The translations under genes and the position numbers were made by a program. A stretch of DNA of 64,000 nt from a virus, in the IMG/VR virus record IMGVR_UViG_3300036791_000379, positions 32,182 through 96,181 of that record, one strand, 5' to 3'. The first letter of the stretch is position 1. Every line of letters begins with the position of its first letter. Shown here in pieces: positions 31,144 to 40,560 of this stretch. A model generated the notes under the pieces. That model was not told the DNA's origin. It did not search any database and was given only the letters and a program-made list of their open reading frames with translations.

Positions 31144-32247
31144 TTAGGGCACTTCGGTCGCCGCTGGCGGCGCTTGCGGGTTGGCCGGGCTATCGACTGC
31201 ACCGAATGGCTTGTCTGACAGCATCCACGGCATCACCAGCTCCAGCACCGTCGTCGTGCCGCTGCTGTTGTCCTGCTGAAATGTTGCCGTCTGGATTTTC
31301 ATGATGAAATCGAGCATCGCCATCGGCGCGATAACGACCACATCGTCCCCGCATCGCCACAGATTCTTGCCGTCGCGCAGCCAGCCCTGCACGGTGACGT
31401 TCGCGCGGACTTGTGTGCCGTCACGAAATTGGGCTTCGTAATTGGCTCGCGAGATCACCTCGCCGATGCCCATCGCCGGGTGTTCCAAGACCGTCTGAAT
31501 GAATTTTTTGTAGCCCTTGTAGGCGCTGCTCCCGACCTCTGCTTCCATCTTGGCCGCGACACTTGCTGACAGTTCTTCGGCGTTGGAGCCTTGACCGATG
31601 GCATTGTAGATGGACGCCATCATCTCGTTCGAGATGACGCATTGCATCTTCTTGATGTTCTGGCCCTCGACGAGGTTTTGCACGGGCGAATAGGAATGAT
31701 CGCCGATCAGCAGCATGTTGCCGAGATGGTCCGAGCCGAGCGTAGCCCCGCGCTGCCGGGCCAGATGCTCGACATGGTCGAATACCAAAGCGCCCGGCTG
31801 CGCCTGACACTTCTTGAACGGCGTCGCGTCGACCGTCCCGATTGGGATCACCGACACGCCAAATTCGCCGTAGCACTTGCTGGCAATTGCCTGCAGCGTC
31901 ATGTTGTCGAAATTCGCCTTCTTGGCATCCACGCTGGACGTCCCGGCCGCCCATGTCCTGCCTGCACCTGATAATTCCACCTGATGGTTGCTGGCGTCAT
32001 AGGCAGTCTGTCGCGTCAGGATGATGCCGGTGATCGCCAGCTGCCCGCCGAGCCAAATCTCGCAGGAGTCGCCGGGCTTGAATTGCAGCGCTCCCCATGC
32101 ATCCGGCACGGGAGAGTATTCGGCAGCGGTAAACCGAAACAGCGGCCAGCCATCGGACCAGCGATGCTGGACCCAGACCGTTTCCCAGTCCTCGAATTTC
32201 ACGCCTTCGACTTGGAGCTGCGCGACTTCTGCCGGGTTGAAGGCCAT
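31144..32247 (-). CDS. Baseplate hub protein (Mu gp44 / gpD-like)
   Basis: 367 aa, ATG at 32247. 'WVQHRWSDGWPLFRF', 'QLAITGIILTRQTAYDASNHQVELSG' (in two parts) and 'VEHLARQRGATLG' mark the gp44 hub family. It forms the trimeric hub to which the spike attaches. Confidence 0.92.
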   Translation of the reverse strand: MAFNPAEVAQLQVEGVKFEDWETVWVQHRWSDGWPLFRFTAAEYSPVPDAWGALQFKPGDSCEIWLGGQLAITGIILTRQTAYDASNHQVELSGAGRTWAAGTSSVDAKKANFDNMTLQAIASKCYGEFGVSVIPIGTVDATPFKKCQAQPGALVFDHVEHLARQRGATLGSDHLGNMLLIGDHSYSPVQNLVEGQNIKKMQCVISNEMMASIYNAIGQGSNAEELSASVAAKMEAEVGSSAYKGYKKFIQTVLEHPAMGIGEVISRANYEAQFRDGTQVRANVTVQGWLRDGKNLWRCGDDVVVIAPMAMLDFIMKIQTATFQQDNSSGTTTVLELVMPWMLSDKPFGAVDSPANPQAPPAATEVP

Positions 32248-32253
32248 GGCGCT

Positions 32254-32928
32254 TTAGAACGACAGCGCCTGCCCGATGCGCGGCGCGAAGGCGGGATGCA
32301 CCACCTTGTTCTCAGCACGCAGTTCGTCGGCGCGTGAGGCGTCGGCATAGAGGCGATATGACAGGACCAGCGTCGGCTTGATCGCTGCAAACTGGAAGTT
32401 GAGCATTTGCGGCAGCGGCATTGCCGTCTGATAGAGAAAAAACATCGTCGCGGCATGCAGCGTCAGCAATGCCTGATAGACCATCTGGGCCATCTCATCG
32501 GCCGCGACCTCCTCGGCGTCCTTGAACGCCTGATTGACCTCGCCACGCACATAGTCGACATCGTCGCGGCTCGTGAACGTGGTGCCGGCGAGAACGAGCG
32601 ACATCTGCTGCAGGCTGAACAAGACGCAGGACTGATTGATCAGGACCGCAACCAGCGAGACCGGCGTCTCTGCGACCATCGCTTCCCTGATCCTGTTGAA
32701 CTCGTCCAGCGTCGCCCCGTTGTTTCGTGCCAGCGCGAAACAGGCGGACAATTTTGGGCCGATCACGTTGGCGACGATGTAAATCTCGGCATTCGCCTTC
32801 ATGTCACCGCACGCACGCCGGAGATCGGAGCCGGCGCGACCGACGAAATTGTTCGACGTCGCCACAAGCATGTCAGCCGCGAGAGCGGCGATGGTCGCGG
32901 CTTCGCGAACCTGTTGGATCGGGATCAT
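32254..32928 (-). CDS. Tail protein, C-terminal half of a split gpN-like protein
   Basis: 224 aa, ATG at 32928 overlapping the upstream stop. All-helical with PVSLVAVLINQSCVLFSLQQM and VLSYRLYADASRADEL; the latter recalls the C-terminal part of Mu gpN (DNA circularisation family), here a separate gene. Directly follows the N-terminal half. Confidence 0.7.
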   Translation of the reverse strand: MIPIQQVREAATIAALAADMLVATSNNFVGRAGSDLRRACGDMKANAEIYIVANVIGPKLSACFALARNNGATLDEFNRIREAMVAETPVSLVAVLINQSCVLFSLQQMSLVLAGTTFTSRDDVDYVRGEVNQAFKDAEEVAADEMAQMVYQALLTLHAATMFFLYQTAMPLPQMLNFQFAAIKPTLVLSYRLYADASRADELRAENKVVHPAFAPRIGQALSF

Positions 32929-33587
32929 GCATTGATGCTCCCGTTGGAGCTTGCTGGAGCTGGAGCGGCAGCGCCGCCGCTGTTCACAATCCCGGTTGCA
33001 GTGAAGCCTTGCGCCGTAATATCCAGCGCATTCGCGGCATAGTAGACGCCGGCCGCGCTGTCCCGCGTGCCGTTTGCCGGTGCCTGACCGTATTCCACGA
33101 AGCTCATGTCGAAGACGCAATAGCCGCCAAGGCGATCCTCTTCAGTGACGCGATAGCGCGTACACATGACATTCAGGATGCCGAGCAGCGGCAACTGCAG
33201 ATTGGCCGATCCATCCGTTTCCAGCGCTGTGATCAACTTGTCGCGCGGTTCGATGTAATTCTTCTTGCGCAGATCGTCTGCGTCGTGCGGATAGACAATG
33301 ATGTAACCTCGCACCGTGAACTCGCGGGCGCGACGGCCCATATCTTCGGCGTAGGGCACGTTGCGCTTCGGAAATTCGTGCGCGACCGTGCGGCGACCGG
33401 ACTCGCGAACACCCGTGTCGACAAAAAACGGCACACTCCGAAAACTGGCGCGCTTGAGATACTGACGCCACGCGATGCCGGACTGCAGTTGAAGAATCGT
33501 CGTGGCCTTGGGAATCCAGCGGAATGCTGGATCATTCGCTTCCGCAACGATCTGCGGGTCGGCTACCGGCACCAGAGACAATGGCAT
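32925..33587 (-). CDS. DNA-circularisation N-terminal domain protein (Mu gpN-like)
   Basis: 220 aa, ATG at 33587. 'WRQYLKRASFRSVPFFVD', 'RRTVAHEFPKRNVPYAEDMGR' and 'RLGGYCVFDMSFVEYG' are the signature of the gpN N-terminal domain, a baseplate hub component despite its historical name. It lies between tape measure and gp44 as in Mu. The C-terminal 45 residues are Ala/Ser/Gly-rich. Confidence 0.9.
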   Translation of the reverse strand: MPLSLVPVADPQIVAEANDPAFRWIPKATTILQLQSGIAWRQYLKRASFRSVPFFVDTGVRESGRRTVAHEFPKRNVPYAEDMGRRAREFTVRGYIIVYPHDADDLRKKNYIEPRDKLITALETDGSANLQLPLLGILNVMCTRYRVTEEDRLGGYCVFDMSFVEYGQAPANGTRDSAAGVYYAANALDITAQGFTATGIVNSGGAAAPAPASSNGSINA

Positions 33588-36307
33588 CAGGGACTCCCGC
33601 CTCGCATGTAGCTTCTCGCGGTATCGGCGACATTCGGACCAGTGTCGGTCGGCAGCATCTGGGTCTGCCGCTGCATCGAGGTTGGTGCGAGCAGATTATT
33701 GCCGGTGTAGTCCACCGTGGTGCCGCGCGGCGCATCGACCTTCACACTGAGGTTGCCGGTCGAATTGATCTCTTGCGACCTGCTGAGCGCGGGGCGATCG
33801 AGAGCGGGGCGATCGAGAGGATCGACCAGCCGATTCATCCCGTGCCAACTCAGATTCTCTTCGGTCAGACCGCCGCGATGACTCTCCATCCATCTGCGCT
33901 CGCCGTAAGCCTTCAGTGCATCCGAGGTCAGGGCCGGGCTGCCCGAGGCCGCGCCGGGGACGGCGTTGCCGGTGCTCCAATCGTAGGGCGTCCCAGCGGG
34001 CGGCACGTTCGGAAAAGACTTTCTGTCCTGTTCCTCGCGATACTGGCCGTAGTCCTGCAGTGTGCCAGCGGGAATCTGACTTGCGGCTGTCGGCGGCCCG
34101 GCGACCTTTGTGCCGGGCTGCTGTGCAACCGTCGCGGGCGTCTCGGTTGACATTCGATTGCGCCACGCCATCCATTTGCTGCGCGGAAAGTTGCCGCTTG
34201 TCCCCGGCGACCAGAAAGATTCGCCGCCAGAACTTTTCTGCAGGATGAAGCGACCGCTTTGCCCTTCGCGCTGGGCCAGACCGCCCGACGAGTTGTCTGT
34301 CGCATAGTTGCTGACGTTCGATCCGGCCAGCGCTGCCTTGAGGCGAGCCTCTGAGGCCGCGCGAAACTTCTGGTTACGCAATGCGCCGGGGTTATAGCCT
34401 TCGTAATATCCACCTTCTCTGGTGGTGCGGGTTTCTTGTTCGAGCGTGTGACCCGACACCGAAGCCCGGTTGAACGTCTCTTCCATGACGGCTTGATTGG
34501 CGACTGGATCGCGATTTTCGCCAGCAGCAATTCCCAGCAGCTTCTCGCGCAACCATGGCTTTGCTTCTAGCTCGGCCGCGAAACGCTCGCGGTCTTTCGC
34601 GAGGTTTGCGTTGACGTCTCCAGTCTCCGGCATCTCCGTTGTGCTGGCCGGGCCATCGTCACCACCACCGCCACCACCACCACCGCCACCGCCGCCGCCG
34701 CCACTTCGACCACCACCAAGCATTCGCGGAATCGCACCAGCCCAGCCGGGAGGCAGTCCACCGGGACCACCACCTCCACCACCGTAGCCACCGCCACCTC
34801 CTCCGCCGCCGCCTCCGCCAAGTGACGCGCCCTGAACTCCACCACCACCGCGACCGGCGCTGCCGGTCTGCAGATAGCTGTAAAAATCGACCAGCGCCTC
34901 GTACACGCCGCCCTTGATGATCGCCTGCGCGCGGCCCTCGCCGCTGCTGCCGCCGACACCACTGCCGCCGAATCCCTCGACGCCGTTGAAGCTGGCACGA
35001 TGTAGCAGCGGATTGACGTTGTCGTTCGCGCCTCTGTAACTCATGGGCGAGTATTTATAGACGCCACTCAGGCCGCCTTCTTCGGCCTGCGGCTGTGGCG
35101 CTGACGATGTGGGAGGACTTGCCGCTTCAGGGATTTTTCCGTCTTTAGGAAAAGCCCATTCTCGAATTTTCGGAATCAGCAACAGTGGTCCGAGCGTCAG
35201 GGCCTTCACGGCGTTCCATGTGTACGTCGCCCAGCCCTGCGCAAAGATGTTCAACTTCTCCATCAGCGTGACCGTCACCTGAAGCGCTTGGTTGACAATC
35301 GGCAACCCAAACGAAAGGAATGCCGTTTTGACGTCGGTGGCGATCTTGAGAATCTCCCGCCAATGCTTGGCTATCTCCGCGCTCTGCTCCTCGATCTTCT
35401 TTGCCTGCTCCGCCTCTTCCTTGGTCGGCTGCTGCATCGGGTCACGGAGATAGGCCGTGCCTGTTTGCTCACCCATCCGCCTGCCAATTCGCGCGGCCAG
35501 AGTGCTCGCGATCTCCTCAGAGCCGGTCCTCTTCAACCAGTCATCGTGAACCTGCTTTTCCCATTCGCGCACCTTGTTGTAGCGATCGATCGCGTTGGTC
35601 AGTTTCAGGTAATCATCGATAGCCTTTGGTGGGACGCCTTCGGACAGCAGTTGCTGTCGCAGCTTCGAGCCGCTCAGAGTCAGATCAGTAAGCGCCTCGT
35701 TCATATTGCTGAGCTGTGCAGCGGTGTTTTCCGCCGAGATACCAAATCTCTCATTTTGCTCGGTCATGCTCCGAAGCTGCCCGAACGTCATGCCCAGCGA
35801 GCGCGCGGTCTGACTGAGGGTGTACATCTCCTGCCCGAACTTGAAGACCGAGATGCCATAGGCCGCGAGCGCGGCACCGACCGCCACGATACCAACGGCA
35901 ACACCGCCAAGTCCGACGATGGCCAGCCGCGATGAGGCTCCCATCTCGGCCATCGCTATGTTCAGGCCCTTGAGGCCCTGCGTCGTCTCGCGGAAGCTGA
36001 GCGCAAGCTCCGGGAATGCCTCCATGCCGCGTCTGGCATTCAGCGCCATCTGCACGAGGCCACGGCCGGTTTCTTCGGCCGAGCGTGTCAACTCCCTCAG
36101 TGCCTTGTCGTGACTGGAAAGTCTTGGCACCGATTGCTGAGCGGCATTGCCGACTTGCTGCACGCTCGACGCCACCTTGTCGAACGCACCGCTCACCTGA
36201 CCGGCAGCCTGCGTGAGCTGCATGATCTGGTTGCGAATGTTGGTGAGCCCCGCCGACGCATTGTCGACGAGATTGACCGACAGTTTTAGTTCTTCAAACT
36301 CAGCCAT
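33587..36307 (-). CDS. Tape measure protein with glycine-rich segment and putative muralytic region
   Basis: 906 aa, ATG at 36307. The N-terminal third is coiled-coil (MQLTQAAGQVSGAFDKV) and a hydrophobic segment lies near residues 125-160 (IVGLGGVAVGIVAVGAALAA). A Gly-rich stretch covers about residues 500-570. After it comes 'LLGIAAGENRDPVANQAVMEETFNRASVSG' (in outline), which resembles phage cell-wall-hydrolase modules with a Glu in the AAGEN motif. Tape measures set tail length and often carry such lysins; the enzyme call is an inference. Confidence 0.88.
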   Translation of the reverse strand: MAEFEELKLSVNLVDNASAGLTNIRNQIMQLTQAAGQVSGAFDKVASSVQQVGNAAQQSVPRLSSHDKALRELTRSAEETGRGLVQMALNARRGMEAFPELALSFRETTQGLKGLNIAMAEMGASSRLAIVGLGGVAVGIVAVGAALAAYGISVFKFGQEMYTLSQTARSLGMTFGQLRSMTEQNERFGISAENTAAQLSNMNEALTDLTLSGSKLRQQLLSEGVPPKAIDDYLKLTNAIDRYNKVREWEKQVHDDWLKRTGSEEIASTLAARIGRRMGEQTGTAYLRDPMQQPTKEEAEQAKKIEEQSAEIAKHWREILKIATDVKTAFLSFGLPIVNQALQVTVTLMEKLNIFAQGWATYTWNAVKALTLGPLLLIPKIREWAFPKDGKIPEAASPPTSSAPQPQAEEGGLSGVYKYSPMSYRGANDNVNPLLHRASFNGVEGFGGSGVGGSSGEGRAQAIIKGGVYEALVDFYSYLQTGSAGRGGGGVQGASLGGGGGGGGGGGYGGGGGGPGGLPPGWAGAIPRMLGGGRSGGGGGGGGGGGGGGDDGPASTTEMPETGDVNANLAKDRERFAAELEAKPWLREKLLGIAAGENRDPVANQAVMEETFNRASVSGHTLEQETRTTREGGYYEGYNPGALRNQKFRAASEARLKAALAGSNVSNYATDNSSGGLAQREGQSGRFILQKSSGGESFWSPGTSGNFPRSKWMAWRNRMSTETPATVAQQPGTKVAGPPTAASQIPAGTLQDYGQYREEQDRKSFPNVPPAGTPYDWSTGNAVPGAASGSPALTSDALKAYGERRWMESHRGGLTEENLSWHGMNRLVDPLDRPALDRPALSRSQEINSTGNLSVKVDAPRGTTVDYTGNNLLAPTSMQRQTQMLPTDTGPNVADTARSYMRGGSP

Positions 36308-36482
36308 CGTCCGAGTTTTCCCGGCTTATGATGTGTGCGAGATCGATGGTCCGCTCCAGATGGAGACGAACCTCGGTCAGACCCATCTCAAGGAAGATTG
36401 TTGGCGAGACGTGGTAGAACCGCGCGAGCCGGTAGCAATCGAGAACCGGAACCTCGTTTACCAAGCCTCCGGATCGGGAATA
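36300..36482 (-). CDS. Frameshift extension of the tail assembly chaperone (gpG-T analogue)
   Basis: Open in the -1 frame relative to the upstream gene. The only own start would be a TTG at 36518 without a ribosome site. Read after a -1 slip at the T7 heptamer it adds 60 residues (YSRSGGLVNEV to the end) to 133 residues of the upstream protein. Such chaperones are made this way in nearly all long-tailed phages. The end overlaps the tape measure start by eight bases, as is usual. Confidence 0.8.
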   Translation of the reverse strand, partial: YSRSGGLVNEVPVLDCYRLARFYHVSPTIFLEMGLTEVRLHLERTIDLAHIISRENSDDG

Positions 36483-36880
36483 AAAAAACCGCGCAGCCTG
36501 TAGGCGCAGGAGTTCCAATCGCGCGGGTCCATGCCTTCGATGAACGGCTGCAGCACGCCGGACAACGCCGCCATCATCGTCGTCATCTTGCGGTCGAGAA
36601 TCACGACGTCGCCATTCTGATCAATATGACAGGGGTTGCCGTAGCGATTGATGTCGCCGCCGGTCGGTTCGCGGAACGATAGCTCCTTGACCATCTCGCC
36701 CTTCGATCCACGGATCGCCTTGTGCAGCAGCCTGACCTTGACCGGCCACATCTCCTCGACCGGCGCATCCGGAGCTGGAGCGGCCGGCGGCTCGTTCTCG
36801 ATCACCGGCCCGGCACGATGTGGAGCATCGGGCGGCTCAGCCGCGTTGACAAATCCCTCGCGCCTGTCTGGCTTGTTCAT
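36458..36880 (-). CDS. Tail assembly chaperone (Mu gp41-like)
   Basis: 140 aa, ATG at 36880 with AAGGAAAAGG upstream. A Pro/Ala-rich N-terminal 45 residues precedes 'VRLLHKAIRGSKGEMVKELSFREPTGGDI', the conserved core of the tail chaperone E/gp41 family. It lies between tube and tape measure. The unshifted product ends 'FFIPDPEAW'. Confidence 0.88.
   Translation of the reverse strand: MNKPDRREGFVNAAEPPDAPHRAGPVIENEPPAAPAPDAPVEEMWPVKVRLLHKAIRGSKGEMVKELSFREPTGGDINRYGNPCHIDQNGDVVILDRKMTTMMAALSGVLQPFIEGMDPRDWNSCAYRLRGFFIPDPEAW
36482..36488 (-). other. -1 ribosomal frameshift slippery site
   Basis: Seven Ts on the minus strand, read GGT TTT TTT ATT in the zero frame, fit the X-XXY-YYZ slippery pattern. 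Slippage moves the ribosome into the 36300-36482 frame. Confidence 0.8.
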
Positions 36881-36913
36881 GGCTTCACCTTTTCCTTTTG
36901 CGATCACTTGCGA

Positions 36914-37336
36914 TCATCCAGTGGTGCCAGCCGTCTGGATGTTGCTCTGCTCGGTGATGGTCGGCGGTCCGCCGCCCGTGATCTCCTCGCACCAGATGCC
37001 TTCCCAGCGCACGCGGACCTGACCGTCGCGTGAATTGGCCTCCAGTCCGGCCTTGCACGTCGCGCTGATCAGCGAGTACGTGAAGCCGTTGGCGAGCTGG
37101 GCTACGACGTTGACGTCCGTCATGCCGTCGAGTGTTTCGAGCTGCATGTCCGGCGTCGTGGAGATGTCGCCCTCGATGTAGGGCACGCGCGGCAGCTCCT
37201 GAAAGCCATGCACGCCATCCTGACCGGCGATCATGGTGCGCTCGACCGGCGACGGGCTGACGGTGAAGTTGCCGCGCAGCCGAAGCTGGTTACCGGCAAC
37301 GAACAGAAAGGCGATACCAGCAAATTTCTGGGCCAT
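36914..37336 (-). CDS. Tail tube protein (Mu gpM-like)
   Basis: 140 aa, ATG at 37336 after AAAAGGAGTG. 'LRGNFTVSPSPVERTMIAGQDGVHGF' (in parts), 'VPYIEGDISTT' and 'NGFTYSLISATC' identify the phage tail tube family of Mu-like phages. It follows the sheath gene as in Mu. Confidence 0.93.
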   Translation of the reverse strand: MAQKFAGIAFLFVAGNQLRLRGNFTVSPSPVERTMIAGQDGVHGFQELPRVPYIEGDISTTPDMQLETLDGMTDVNVVAQLANGFTYSLISATCKAGLEANSRDGQVRVRWEGIWCEEITGGGPPTITEQSNIQTAGTTG

Positions 37337-37396
37337 CTTGGTTCACTCCTTTTGGAATCTCTCGGGAGAAGGACGAACGCGAAACAGCGGCGCTCT

Positions 37397-38974
37397 TTAT
37401 GCGCCGCCGCCCGCTGCGACTTGTGTGCCGCCGCTCGGCACGCCGATGATGCCCTGATCGACGCCCCGGTCGTACTGCAGGCGGAATTGCGCCAGCACGG
37501 CGAAGACGCGGAGCTGGTTGATGAGGTCCGGCGGATAGAGCACGTTGACCCGGTTCGGATCGTTCGTGTCGCGCTCGACCAGCAGATTGGCCTTGAATGC
37601 GGCGATGTTCTCGACGAGGCCGTTGTACATATCGAGCCGATACTCGGAGACCAGCTCCGCCTTGATCAGGCTCGGCGTGACGATGGCCTGACCCGGACCG
37701 AAGCGCGTGCCGTCGTCGGCCAGCTTGTGGCGCGGGAAAGCCGACGTGATCGCCTGCTTCTGATTGCGCAACAGCCTCGCCAGCGTCGCCAACGTCGTCA
37801 CCAGCTCATAGGCATCATCCGGCTGACCATAGAGATTGAGCTGATAGGTCGTGGTCTCTCGCAGGATCATCGGCAGATTGTTGGGATCGGTCTCCTGCGT
37901 CGCGATACCGGACAGCGCAAGCGTGTTCAGCTCCGGCCGGTTGAAGCGCTGATGCAGCGGCGCTGGCAGAATGCTGGTGAGTTCGAGCGTCTGCAGCGGT
38001 CGCGCCGGATCGTTGATCAGGGCGCGCTGCGCCTTCGCCGTGTAGGCCGCGACCCACTCGTAGACCGGTGACGGCGCGGCGAGTTCGACTGCCATGATCG
38101 AGGTGACGCCGCTGTTCCTGCTCTCGCCGAAAGTCACGAGGGTGGGATAGTCACCACGCTTGGCCGAGAAGAGATGCCCGAAGAGCTGGCGCATCCAGCC
38201 CCAGCGGCCGGTGTCGGTGAAGCCGTATTCGGTCTCCCACGCCAGCAGCGACGTCGAGTCGGTGAACGGCAGCGCCACGTATTCGTAATTTTTCTCACCG
38301 AGATTGGAGATCGCGGTAGTGAACACTGGCGAGCCAGCGCCGCCGGTCAACATTCCCGAGCTGGAGTAAGTCATGGTGATGCCAGTCGGCAGCTCCTCGC
38401 TGCCCATGCGCCCGTAGTAGCTGTCGCTCATCGTGATGTCGTTGCCGCTGGTCCCCAGCCAGTTGCATGTCAACGACACCTCGGTCGGACTGGTGACCGC
38501 GCTGACCGGAAGAGAGAAGTCGGCGTTGATCGCCGCTGTGATGGCCGCGTTGATGGTCGTGAGATCGTCCGACGCGCCGATGTTGACCGGCACATTGTGA
38601 CCGGCGATGTAGAGGCTGATGGTGCCAGCCTCGTGCCCGCTGGCGTCAATCACGGGCGTGATCGTGCCGGTCGCCGCCGTGCCGCCCGTGGGCTCCGCGA
38701 CCGGAAGTCCCCACACTTCGTTGGCGAAGTTGTTGGCAAAGAAGGCGGCAAACATATTCGACAGATGCGAGCCTTCGCCGAACTGCTTGTCGGCCTGCGC
38801 CTGCGATCCAACCGGGATCGCGACGTCAGGCAGAGCAACGCCCTCCGCCGTCATGATACCGACGAGCAGTGAGGGCTGGTGAATGGTCCAGATACCAGCC
38901 TTCGACGGGTCGACCTCAACCCAGTACAACGGCAGTTTCCAGTTGGCAGGAATTTGGGAGAAGCTGATGGGCAT
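37397..38974 (-). CDS. Contractile tail sheath protein (Mu gpL-like)
   Basis: 525 aa, ATG at 38974 with AGGAGG. Landmarks: 'ISFSQIPANWKLPLYWVEVD' at the N-terminus, 'AGSPVFTTAISNLGEKNYEYVALPFTD' in the middle, and 'NRVNVLYPPDLINQLRVFAVLAQFRLQY' at the C-terminus, all quoted in part. This is the Mu-type sheath and shows that the virion is a myovirus. Confidence 0.95.
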   Translation of the reverse strand: MPISFSQIPANWKLPLYWVEVDPSKAGIWTIHQPSLLVGIMTAEGVALPDVAIPVGSQAQADKQFGEGSHLSNMFAAFFANNFANEVWGLPVAEPTGGTAATGTITPVIDASGHEAGTISLYIAGHNVPVNIGASDDLTTINAAITAAINADFSLPVSAVTSPTEVSLTCNWLGTSGNDITMSDSYYGRMGSEELPTGITMTYSSSGMLTGGAGSPVFTTAISNLGEKNYEYVALPFTDSTSLLAWETEYGFTDTGRWGWMRQLFGHLFSAKRGDYPTLVTFGESRNSGVTSIMAVELAAPSPVYEWVAAYTAKAQRALINDPARPLQTLELTSILPAPLHQRFNRPELNTLALSGIATQETDPNNLPMILRETTTYQLNLYGQPDDAYELVTTLATLARLLRNQKQAITSAFPRHKLADDGTRFGPGQAIVTPSLIKAELVSEYRLDMYNGLVENIAAFKANLLVERDTNDPNRVNVLYPPDLINQLRVFAVLAQFRLQYDRGVDQGIIGVPSGGTQVAAGGGA

Positions 38975-39018
38975 TGTGGCCTCCTAAATGGGCGCTCGAT
39001 GTGCTGTGAGGGTTTTTC

Positions 39019-39492
39019 TCAGGCCGCCGCGTCCGGCTGCGGAGACTGGTTCTCGTCCAGCTGCTGGGATTCGTTCTCGCCCGGCTGCTGGGACTCGTGA
39101 CGCTGATGGCTGCTCTTCGGAGGGGTCGGAGGCTCCTTCCCTTCCCCTTCCGGCTTGCGCGCCTGTGCCTGCTGCCGCGCGTTGAGCGTCTCATCGTCCG
39201 GAGGCGCATCGCCTGAACCCGGACCATCGGTCCGCACCGAACCATCGGCGATCCGGCGCGCGGTGAAGCTGTCGTTCGGCCACTCGACACCCTGACTGAT
39301 GTCATCGCGGAAACGGAGGCCGCCGCTGGGATGGCGCAACACCTCGCGCAGGGTCTCGTTGGCGGCGAACACCTTGACGGACGTCGGTCTGTCGCCTGCG
39401 ATCAGGCGCAGCCGACGCTTGCGCGCCTCGCGCAGTTTCGCACGCGGGTCTTCACGCTTCGTCGTCGAGGTCTGATTCTTCGGCGTGGCCAT
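39019..39492 (-). CDS. Small tail-region protein, DUF2635-like, with disordered tail (157 aa)
   Basis: ATG at 39492 with GAAGAGAAGGAA upstream. After a basic N-terminus, 'LRHPSGGLRFRDDISQGVEWPNDSFTARRIADGSV' (in parts) follows the pattern of the DUF2635 proteins encoded before Mu-like sheaths. The last 65 residues are Gln/Glu/Pro-rich and disordered. The start overlaps the upstream gene by 41 bases. Confidence 0.7.
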   Translation of the reverse strand: MATPKNQTSTTKREDPRAKLREARKRRLRLIAGDRPTSVKVFAANETLREVLRHPSGGLRFRDDISQGVEWPNDSFTARRIADGSVRTDGPGSGDAPPDDETLNARQQAQARKPEGEGKEPPTPPKSSHQRHESQQPGENESQQLDENQSPQPDAAA

Positions 39493-40204
39493 GGCTCTGT
39501 TCCTTCTCTTCGTCGAGTGGTTGCACTGCTGGAGGTGGGTAGGGTTCAAACACGTAGTCCGCACCGACTTGCTGGCGCTGCGCCATTTCGTCTGACGTGT
39601 CGCCGGGCTTGATGCCGGTCCGCACACTCAGCGTCAGCATGTTGTCGGTGATGATCGGCGCGTAGTCGGCCTCATACTTGACCGTCGCCTCGTATTGCAT
39701 CTCGGCGATCGGCGTTTCGTTGTTCAGGCCCGTGGCACCGAACACATGCCGCCGCGTGCCGCGCGAGACGCCCTCGATCCTGACGTTATCGGGCGTGCCG
39801 CCGATGCCCGTGTAAGGCGTCGTACTGATCATGTTCGTCAGGTACGGATCGCGCCACAGCGTGTTCATGATCGTCCAGAACGCCTGATCGAGCTTGGCCT
39901 CGCTCGCGACCGGATCGTTGTTCAGGATGATGACGGAGAAGCCGAGTTTCAGAAAATGCGTGAAGCGAATCTCGCCGGCATTGAGATCGCCGTCCGGGCT
40001 CATGTCCTCGTTGACGAAGTAGACGCCGAGATACGGGATGTTCTGCGACTGCACGCGCAGCTCTTTGCTCTTGCGCGCGGTGAACCCCTTGAAGAACTGG
40101 GTCGCCACCAGCTTGTCGAAAAACACGTCGCGGATCAGGAAGCTCCAGCTCTGGACCTCGCTCGGCGTCGGCGGCGGCACGATCCTCGGCGCTGCGGCGA
40201 TCAT
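39452..40204 (-). CDS. Tail terminator / Mu gp37-like protein (250 aa)
   Basis: ATG at 40204. 'FFKGFTARKSKELRVQSQNIPYLGVYFVNEDMSPDGDLNAG' and 'LDQAFWTIMNTLWRDP' (quoted in parts) resemble tail-completion proteins that set sheath and tube length in Mu-like phages. The C-terminal 40 residues are acidic. Located before the sheath as expected. Confidence 0.75.
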   Translation of the reverse strand: MIAAAPRIVPPPTPSEVQSWSFLIRDVFFDKLVATQFFKGFTARKSKELRVQSQNIPYLGVYFVNEDMSPDGDLNAGEIRFTHFLKLGFSVIILNNDPVASEAKLDQAFWTIMNTLWRDPYLTNMISTTPYTGIGGTPDNVRIEGVSRGTRRHVFGATGLNNETPIAEMQYEATVKYEADYAPIITDNMLTLSVRTGIKPGDTSDEMAQRQQVGADYVFEPYPPPAVQPLDEEKEQSHGHAEESDLDDEA

Positions 40205-40560
40205 GGTCTCTCCGTCATGATCTTGCGGATCGTCAGCGTGGTCTGGCCGCCACCGTCAGTGTATGAGTCGATGATCTCGTACTCGCCCTTCGGCACCAAG
40301 TTGCAATCCAGCGGAATAATGACGTGATCGTCCTGAATCGGCAGCACGCCGAACTCGCTCTCCCTGATGTCGAGGATTGTGCGCTGGTCGGAAAAGATCG
40401 CACCGTTCTCGCCCGCGACGTCGAAGGTGTAAGTGTTGAGGATGCCGCGCACGCCGTAGCTGCCGGCCAGCGGCTGCGATGCGAACGGCACGATCGTCAC
40501 AGGCACGGCCCAGACGTCGAAGATCGACCCCTGCAGCAGCAGATCGAGGTTCACGCCCAT
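40201..40560 (-). CDS. Head-tail joining protein (119 aa)
   Basis: ATG at 40560. A small beta-rich protein with WAVPVTIVPFASQP, RGILNTYTFDV and DDHVIIPLDCNLVPKGEYEI. Size and place between connector and tail-terminator genes fit a stopper or head-closure protein. Confidence 0.65.
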   Translation of the reverse strand: MGVNLDLLLQGSIFDVWAVPVTIVPFASQPLAGSYGVRGILNTYTFDVAGENGAIFSDQRTILDIRESEFGVLPIQDDHVIIPLDCNLVPKGEYEIIDSYTDGGGQTTLTIRKIMTERP

